DNA of 64,000 bases, from positions 1 to 64,000 of IMG/VR virus record IMGVR_UViG_3300032246_002986; one strand, given 5' to 3'. This document shows, in pieces, positions 57,971 to 64,000 of the stretch (position 1 is its first letter; each line of letters starts with the position of its first letter). Source of the stretch: a virus. Both the position numbers and the translations under genes were made by a program. The notes under the pieces are model-generated. The model did not search any database. It had not been told where the DNA came from and saw only the letters and a program-made list of their open reading frames with translations.

Positions 57971-60900
57971 TTAACACGCTGCCTTGCCATTCTGATCGCC
58001 CATCATCATGCTGCCAGGAGCATTGGGGCTACCATTATTGGAACCGTTTGCTCCTGGAGGAGGAGTATTGCCTGTGACAGGAGGTCCAAATCCAGCATCG
58101 CTGCCTGCTGCATCTCTCTGTACATCAGTCTGATCTGCTCTGGCTTCTGTACCACCAGTACCAGTGCCACTGCTGCTGCCGTCCCCAGTCACGCTGCTGG
58201 CCTGAGTTGTTTCACCGTTAGCGCCTTGTTCTCCCTGTGGTGTTGTGGTTGTGGTAGTAACAGGACCGCTGCCATTATCCACAGTTGTTCTTGTCACAGT
58301 ATTGCCATTACTATCGGTGGTGGTAATACTGCTACTACTACTGACCTGGGTTCCTGGGCTACCGCTTACCTGGGTAGTGACAGTCACACTACCGTCAGGA
58401 CTGGTGGTGGTAGTGGTATTATTGACCGGAGTACCGCCAGCACTGGTTGTTTCTTGCTGAGTGGAACCTGCACCGTTTATGTTGGTATTGGTGCTCACAT
58501 TATTGTTGTTGGATCCAGCATTGTTGTTTACGATTTCTTTGCCATCGGCATCTGTGATTTTGACACTGCTACTGCTGCTGCTGACACTGATATTGGTGGA
58601 TCCATCGTTATTGGTCTGCACACTCGTGCTGCTGCTTTGTATGACATTGCCCTGAGGATCAGTGGTCACTGTCGTGGTGTTGCCTTTGTTGTCATTGGTT
58701 GTCACTGTCTTGTTTCCGTCGCCATCATAACTGACTGAGCTAGAGGATTTGTTGGTGGCCACTGGCGTTCCATTATCCAGTTTCACATCGTCCACTTTAT
58801 AACTGCTTGCTTTACCTGTTTGGTCATAAGTGGTTACAGTTTTGGTACCGTTGTTAATATTAGTGACGCTCACGAGATTGCCATCTGCATTGGTTGTCAC
58901 TACAGTGAGACCTTCCTGGCCTAATGTGGTAACTTTGGTGCCACCAAAGTCGGTATTTTTTACATCCAAGATAGTATCTGTCTGTCCTGCATTACCGGGA
59001 TTAGAATATTTGGTGTCATTGGCATTTTCTGTGACATAATTGGTGTTGCGACTGGTTGTTTCAGTCTGAGAATTCACAGTCTGATAGGGGTCGGTCACTG
59101 TTGTGGTCACTCTGGTATCCACAGGTGGGGTATAGTCTACCGCCACTGTTTCAGTACCTGTGTTCGTGGCAGTGCTATCAGTGGCAGGTGGTAGTCCTGT
59201 TACTGGATCTACTACGCCTTCGTTGGTTTTGATATCGGCCGCGGCAGTGGCTTCCTGTTGGGCCACTGCGGTTTCTTTTTCGGCAACCAGTGCAGTCTCT
59301 CTTTCTTTACTTGCTGCCAGATCGGTCGTAGCTTCATTTTCCAATTTACGAGCTTGGTTACCTAAACTTTGGTTCTGACTGGTCAATGCTGCTGTTTGTG
59401 TTTTATAAGTGTCTGCATCAATCTTTCCGGTATCATACTGTTCCTGAACAGCTTCTTGTTTTGCTCTTACATCTGCCTGCTGCGCTCTCAAATCAGCTGC
59501 CTGTGCTTGTTTTTCCTCAGCTTGAGACTGGATTGCTTTTTCAGATTCGATCTTAGTATTAATCTCGTCCACTGATTTTTGTGCAGGCGGATCTAACTTA
59601 GTAGCACCATTTTCCTGCTCTACCTTCTGTGCGACAGTACCTTCGGGTTCCCCTTCCTTTTTTTCCGGATTGAGATCTCTGGCATCAGCAGGATTTGATG
59701 CAGACTTGGCACGATTTGCTTCGATCTCATCCAATTGGCTCTTTTTCATTGTTTCGCCACTGACCGGATCACGTACCATTGGATCGTTGGCATCCAATTT
59801 TTTCTGTGCCTCTTCTTTGAGCCTGATGGCTTCTGCGTTTTCCTTCTGTGCTCGTTCTGCACCTCGGATCATCACACCGTTGGGATTCTTGTCATTTGCC
59901 ACTTGCCTGTAAGCAAGAGCATTATTGCTATCAGATTTACCAGGTTGTTCATAGATCTTATGGGTGGATACACCATTACCTTTAGGCCAGTTCTGGTCCT
60001 GGACCAGTATGTACCTGCCGCGTTCGTCCTGTCCTTGGTCCAGATATACCGCTGCGTGGTTGCCGGTGTCCCTGTTGGCATAGCTGCCTTTGTCTAGTGT
60101 GGCGATGACCGCTCCTGGAGGTGGTGGATTGTCGAATATGTTTTGGCTGCTCGCCGGTCTCCAGGTGCTAACAACACCGCAATCCGAATTATAGAAAGGA
60201 TACATCACACATTGTCCGTTGCCCACGACCTTGCCCATCAGTTCTGGATTGGGAACGGAACCGCTGTATACAGCACTGGGAACGCTTGGGTTTATCCCAC
60301 TGCCACTGTTGGTGTTGTAATCGGTGCTGTAGTTGGCACTGGAACTCCAGTTGCCACCGCCGCTGGTACCCCCACTGACATTGATACTGCCGCCGTTGCT
60401 GCTGCCTCCTGAGAATAGATTGTTGACAGCTTTGTTCACATATCCTGTAGCGATACCAGTAACTTTATTGACTACAGTGCTTATGGCTGCATTTTTAACT
60501 ATATTCAACAGACTGCTGCTGCCTTTTTGGGCACTGGCAGTATAAACCGGACTGTAACCTCCGAAACCAAACTGCCCACTGCCGTTCTGCCAGGGTTTGG
60601 TAGTGGGAGCAATTGACTGGATCAGGTCAGTGGGAGCCACTCCCAGGCTCAGCGCACAACCGCCCAGTATCTGATTGTAGGTGTAAATTATCCTGCCTTG
60701 CACGAATTTTATCATTGCACTGATGAACGCCACACGGGTCTTGCCCTCTTTGAGGTTCACATAATCATTGGGCGCGATACCCACCAGGTTTTGTGTGAAT
60801 CGGGCCAGGCTTTTCACGTTGTTATCAGTGACATTTGCCTGCAGATACTTGGCTATCAGTTGGATGCAGGTGAGTTTATTGCCCGAGTAATAGCTGTCGA

Positions 60901-62977
60901 ACAGGCTGACGAATGCGGCTATGCCCTGTTCAGGCTTGGTATAGATGGCCAGGCTGTTGGCGAATCCCGCAGCGTATTTGTCATCAGGACCATATTGCAG
61001 ATTACCAGGATTGTTTTGCAATTCCCCTGCACTGTATTTGGCTTTATCTGCCGCGCTCTGTGTCTTGAGGCTCACATCGAAGCTGGCACCTGTACCGTAA
61101 CTGACATTCTGCAATGGTGTTGTGGTGCTGTAGTGTTGTGTCTTGGGATATTGTGGATTGCTGGTATTGTAGCTTTGCCCATTGTTGATCAAATTACTCA
61201 CTGCGGTCTTGATGGTTGCAGTAGCGATACCGTTAACCACGCTATTGACCACCTTACCGAAACCGAAGCTGCTGCCTTGGCCTGCGTTGCCGTTGTTGTA
61301 GGCAGCGGCGTTGGTGTTCATATTGCTGCCTGCATTGCCTCCGGTCTGGCCAGTGGCATCAGGGATAGCACTGTCGCGCAATGAACCGGTGCCTGCACTC
61401 GTGCCTATGTTGCCAGCATCGCTGGCTGCTGCCGCTGCCTGTGCTGCATCATTGCTGCTGCTCTGTGCAGTGTTGCTGCTCTGCCCTTCGAAACTGCCTT
61501 GCTGGCCATTGTTATATGTCACAGGGCCTATGTCGTTGGTCATTGATCCATAACTTTGTGGTGTCATACCGCTGCCGAAATTATTGGTGGCACCGAACTC
61601 TCCAGCTGCGCCGTCTGGCTGGCCATTAGTGGCTCCATATGTGGGCTGTGCTGCCGGATTTGCAACACCACCTGATCCGCCTCCGTTGGTGCCTTTGTGT
61701 CCGGTCCAAGGTTCTTTGGTGGGCATCTGCATAGGCATCATCGCGCCGCCAGCGTCCATTGCTTTGGTGGCCATGGTCGTCTGGATAGTGGTACAACTGC
61801 CTTTGACATTGATGATGCCGCCGCTGGCCACCTGCAAACATTTGTCGCCTGTGAGATAAGTGTTCATACCTTTCAGGTGCAAGCCCATCATGCCGCTGAT
61901 CTTGGTTGTGCCACCGCCTTTGATGTTGACATCTTTGCCTTCTATATTGACCGCCGCGTCGGATTTGATATCCACACTAGCTCCGTGTATCTTTATCCCA
62001 GCTTTGCTGTCCAGATTGATACCAGCCTGTGCATACATATTGACCTGTGCGCCGCTGTACACGTTGACATCGCCTTGTCCGTTCAATTCCACCCAAGCCG
62101 TGCCTTTGCTGTTGATGATGTACATGAAATCCTTGGTATCGTTCATCAGGATCATATGGCCGTTGCTGCTTCGCAGGCGGAACATACGGTTGTTGCCCTG
62201 TGCGTCACCATCATCCATCACGAATGTATGACCACCGCGCCTGCCTTTGGTCTGAGCACTGTATGTGACAGGATCCGGACCTTGATCGCTGCTGCCATCA
62301 TTGGGGTCAGGAGCGTTCTGTTCCACATTTTGCTGTATGGGTTGGCCTGGAGTGCTGATACCGAAAACACTGCTGGGTGTTTCGCGGAAAGCACTGCTGG
62401 TTCCTGGTCCACGATCAGGGTCCTGTAACAAGCCCTGTGTGCTCCAGATCTGTTTTTGTATGTCGTGGCTGGCTTTCTTGAGTGTATGTACACTTGCTAG
62501 CGCACTGGGGTCAGCGCCGTTATCATAATATTCTACCACAGGATCAGGACTGCTGTGATCCACACTGGCACTGATGCCTGGCAACATATGCAAGCTGGGC
62601 CATTCAGGCACACAGGCGAAATAATATCCCCTGGCTGGGTCACCATTGACAAACATACACATGACTTTGGTTTCCAGATCAGGAGGGGTGAACCACATAC
62701 CATAGCTGTGGGGCGCACTGGCAAAATCAGCGCCTTCCACTTTGTCTGTGACACCATAGAACGGCGTGCAGTAACTTACACTTCTCCAGCTGCTGTCATC
62801 ATCAGGGTCACCACCCAGTTCCGGGATCCAGACCTGCAATTTACCGCTACGCAGGGGATCGGTATTGCCTTTGACAATGCCTATGAAAGGCCCTGGGGCC
62901 ATCCTGACACCAGCTGCCGATTCGTGTACTGTATGACTTGCGGCTTTTCTAGCTTCTGTGTTTTGTAAGTTTGCCAT
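57971..62977 (-). CDS. Baseplate hub/spike protein, gp5-like, with two candidate cell-wall domains (1668 aa)
   Basis: N-terminal OB-fold (about 25-140: G-P-F-I-G-I-V-K-G...R-S-G-K-L-Q-V-W-I-P-E-L) as in T4 gp5/VgrG. At about 242-400 a spike-like triple beta-helix of short I/V-x-I-x-G/S repeats (V-D-I-K-S-D-A-A-V-N-I-E-G-K). At about 645-790 a lysozyme/transglycosylase-like region with N-N-P-G-N-L-Q-Y and E-Q-G-I-A-A-F. At about 915-1010 a BPSL0067/CHAP-like amidase candidate with G-Q-C922 and G-N-H974-A-A-V-Y. Then an Ala/Glu/Gln-rich coiled coil (about 1030-1260) and a Thr/Ser/Asn-rich tail to the end. T4 gp5 is about 575 aa, so this is a greatly extended form that probably pierces the envelope. 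Confidence 0.82.
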   Translation of the reverse strand: MANLQNTEARKAASHTVHESAAGVRMAPGPFIGIVKGNTDPLRSGKLQVWIPELGGDPDDDSSWRSVSYCTPFYGVTDKVEGADFASAPHSYGMWFTPPDLETKVMCMFVNGDPARGYYFACVPEWPSLHMLPGISASVDHSSPDPVVEYYDNGADPSALASVHTLKKASHDIQKQIWSTQGLLQDPDRGPGTSSAFRETPSSVFGISTPGQPIQQNVEQNAPDPNDGSSDQGPDPVTYSAQTKGRRGGHTFVMDDGDAQGNNRMFRLRSSNGHMILMNDTKDFMYIINSKGTAWVELNGQGDVNVYSGAQVNMYAQAGINLDSKAGIKIHGASVDIKSDAAVNIEGKDVNIKGGGTTKISGMMGLHLKGMNTYLTGDKCLQVASGGIINVKGSCTTIQTTMATKAMDAGGAMMPMQMPTKEPWTGHKGTNGGGSGGVANPAAQPTYGATNGQPDGAAGEFGATNNFGSGMTPQSYGSMTNDIGPVTYNNGQQGSFEGQSSNTAQSSSNDAAQAAAAASDAGNIGTSAGTGSLRDSAIPDATGQTGGNAGSNMNTNAAAYNNGNAGQGSSFGFGKVVNSVVNGIATATIKTAVSNLINNGQSYNTSNPQYPKTQHYSTTTPLQNVSYGTGASFDVSLKTQSAADKAKYSAGELQNNPGNLQYGPDDKYAAGFANSLAIYTKPEQGIAAFVSLFDSYYSGNKLTCIQLIAKYLQANVTDNNVKSLARFTQNLVGIAPNDYVNLKEGKTRVAFISAMIKFVQGRIIYTYNQILGGCALSLGVAPTDLIQSIAPTTKPWQNGSGQFGFGGYSPVYTASAQKGSSSLLNIVKNAAISTVVNKVTGIATGYVNKAVNNLFSGGSSNGGSINVSGGTSGGGNWSSSANYSTDYNTNSGSGINPSVPSAVYSGSVPNPELMGKVVGNGQCVMYPFYNSDCGVVSTWRPASSQNIFDNPPPPGAVIATLDKGSYANRDTGNHAAVYLDQGQDERGRYILVQDQNWPKGNGVSTHKIYEQPGKSDSNNALAYRQVANDKNPNGVMIRGAERAQKENAEAIRLKEEAQKKLDANDPMVRDPVSGETMKKSQLDEIEANRAKSASNPADARDLNPEKKEGEPEGTVAQKVEQENGATKLDPPAQKSVDEINTKIESEKAIQSQAEEKQAQAADLRAQQADVRAKQEAVQEQYDTGKIDADTYKTQTAALTSQNQSLGNQARKLENEATTDLAASKERETALVAEKETAVAQQEATAAADIKTNEGVVDPVTGLPPATDSTATNTGTETVAVDYTPPVDTRVTTTVTDPYQTVNSQTETTSRNTNYVTENANDTKYSNPGNAGQTDTILDVKNTDFGGTKVTTLGQEGLTVVTTNADGNLVSVTNINNGTKTVTTYDQTGKASSYKVDDVKLDNGTPVATNKSSSSVSYDGDGNKTVTTNDNKGNTTTVTTDPQGNVIQSSSTSVQTNNDGSTNISVSSSSSSVKITDADGKEIVNNNAGSNNNNVSTNTNINGAGSTQQETTSAGGTPVNNTTTTTSPDGSVTVTTQVSGSPGTQVSSSSSITTTDSNGNTVTRTTVDNGSGPVTTTTTTPQGEQGANGETTQASSVTGDGSSSGTGTGGTEARADQTDVQRDAAGSDAGFGPPVTGNTPPPGANGSNNGSPNAPGSMMMGDQNGKAAC

Positions 62978-62995
62978 TTTAGTTCACCTATATTA

Positions 62996-64000
62996 TTATG
63001 GTTGTAAATTATCTTCCGAATACCCAGGACTGGTATTAATGGGCAAGGGAGGTAGTGCAGAACCGCCATACCCTGGCGGATTGGGTACGATAGTCTTGTT
63101 GTTGGCTTTTTCTGCCGTGGGATTGGTATTTCTATCAGAACTGACCACGACTTTTTCGTCTGATCTAACTTTAACCGTGGTGCTTTCCGTCTGATTCCTG
63201 GTGCGGACATTCAACAACTTCTGAGTGAACTTGCCTCTCTGGAAATAACTGGTGACCTGTATCACGTTATATGTGCCGCTGAATGTGCTGTAGGCACCAT
63301 CCTGATTGAACAAGCCGCTCTGATCATCGTAGTCGGTATTGGGGGTGCGGAAAAAGAAATTGAAATATGTTTCTCTAGTGAAATTGACGCTGCCGTTACC
63401 TATATAGGGACTGGGTCCGATTTCCGGTCCAAACAACACAGTGTCCTGGTCTATCCAATCGGGATCTCCCACTATGGTTATATCCAGTTGTATCATATCA
63501 GCGTCATTATCGAACAACTTGTTCATCAATTCGCCCACGGCGATATTGCTCTGATTGATAGTGGTGGGACCAGTGTTCTGTTGGTTGGCTAGGCCTCGTG
63601 TGTATAGATATTTGGGCTTGCTCCATCTGGGATCAGTGGAACCATCATATTTGTCAGGCGCTGGTGGTGTATCTGATCCTGGAGTTTCATTGGTCTTATT
63701 GATGTAATTGGTGGGTACACCGTTTTTCAATTCGAAAAACGCCATCTTGTACTCTATGCCCACATTGATGACATCTTTGTTGTCACCAGTATAGATGTAA
63801 TTGTACTGTTTGACGATATCGCTGCTTGCTGGTGGTTTCTGCCCGAAACCCTGTGCATCTTGTCCCAGGATCTGGTATGGTGTCACGACGAATCTCACAG
63901 TGCGCTGGTAATAATTGGTAGCTGGATCCACGGGCCCCCATTTGACCACAGGATTTATCTTGTAAGTATACAAGGGTTGATCCTTATTGGCACCATCTGG
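62996..64000 (-). CDS. Baseplate hub-like structural protein (5' end outside window)
   Basis: Open to the right edge, so the start is missing; a TTG at 63973 is internal. Visible segments: Y-T-Y-K-I-N-P-V-V-K-W...V-R-F-V-V-T-P-Y, a Y-N-Y-I-Y-T-G-D-N-K-D-V-I-N strand pair, L-Y-T-R-G-L, and D-W-I-D-Q-D-T-V-L-F-G-P, with a low-complexity C-terminus. From its place next to the gp5-like gene I take it as a hub protein of the gp27 sort. Sequence match to gp27 itself was not established. Confidence 0.6.
   Translation of the reverse strand, partial: PDGANKDQPLYTYKINPVVKWGPVDPATNYYQRTVRFVVTPYQILGQDAQGFGQKPPASSDIVKQYNYIYTGDNKDVINVGIEYKMAFFELKNGVPTNYINKTNETPGSDTPPAPDKYDGSTDPRWSKPKYLYTRGLANQQNTGPTTINQSNIAVGELMNKLFDNDADMIQLDITIVGDPDWIDQDTVLFGPEIGPSPYIGNGSVNFTRETYFNFFFRTPNTDYDDQSGLFNQDGAYSTFSGTYNVIQVTSYFQRGKFTQKLLNVRTRNQTESTTVKVRSDEKVVVSSDRNTNPTAEKANNKTIVPNPPGYGGSALPPLPINTSPGYSEDNLQP

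Noticed and set aside
57959-58738. 259-aa plus-strand Ser/Cys/Ile-rich frame
   Set aside because: It is the complement of the repetitive Thr/Ser-rich tail of the gp5-like gene, which explains both its length and its biased composition.
58000-59100. DNA-level tandem repeat or CRISPR-like array in the spike gene tail
   Set aside because: The repetitiveness is protein low complexity (Thr/Ser/Asn); no fixed-length repeat and spacer pattern exists.
1-64000. tRNA genes, integrase, insertion sequences and attachment sites
   Set aside because: None recognised on either strand while reading; gaps between genes are too short for most of these. A tRNA-finding program was not run.

Overview
The window is a piece of a large tailed-phage genome, most likely a T4-superfamily myovirus of the marine or cyanophage-like kind. 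The evidence is a run of baseplate proteins (gp25-like, gp6-like wedge, gp5-like hub with OB-fold and spike helix), a T4-type RNase H, folA/thyA, tail-fibre proteins with a C-terminal S74 chaperone, densely packed genes with ATGA/TAATG overlaps, and a T4-like late-promoter octamer (GATAAATA) before virion genes. The sequence does not identify the host. The early-type promoters look like bacterial sigma-70 promoters.

Layout. (1) 1-15841, rightward: DNA/nucleotide metabolism and small phage genes. It opens with three steps of the 7-deazaguanine (preQ0) pathway (folE, partial, then queD and queE) with an FTR1-like iron permease between queD and queE. A secreted glycine-rich protein, the RNase H and many small unknown genes follow. 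Next come a MoxR-type AAA ATPase with a metallopeptidase/VWA partner, then dihydrofolate reductase and thymidylate synthase. The block ends with a sugar epimerase and a DegT-type sugar aminotransferase. Six of its transcription units start at a uniform promoter, TTGACA - 16 bp - TATATT; a weaker version precedes queD.

(2) 15778-31003, leftward: the most unusual part. It is one tightly overlapping gene string, apparently driven by a perfect-consensus promoter at 31010-31038 whose predicted start point is the A of the first ATG. It encodes four glycosyltransferase-like proteins (one with five internal repeats and a degenerate metal motif), seven consecutive radical-SAM proteins with N-terminal cysteine clusters, and three proteins of unknown function. 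It converges with, and overlaps by 64 bp, the sugar-nucleotide gene end of block 1. I infer a phage-encoded glycan or protein modification system.

(3) 31039-64000, leftward: virion genes. An array of paralogous fibre proteins (shared N-terminal module; C-termini of C1q-like, S74-chaperone and shared DLAE types) is followed by other structural proteins. Then come a 4832-residue giant protein carrying seven FG-GAP-like beta-propeller blades, gp6-like and gp25-like wedge proteins, a 1668-residue gp5-like hub/spike with two candidate cell-wall-degrading domains, and an incomplete hub-like protein at the right edge.

No tRNA, rRNA, CRISPR array, insertion sequence or integrase was seen. No gene-free stretch exceeds about 160 bases; the longest, 9910-10063, holds a GC-rich hairpin and a promoter. 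All functional calls come from motif reading and memory of families, not from a search.
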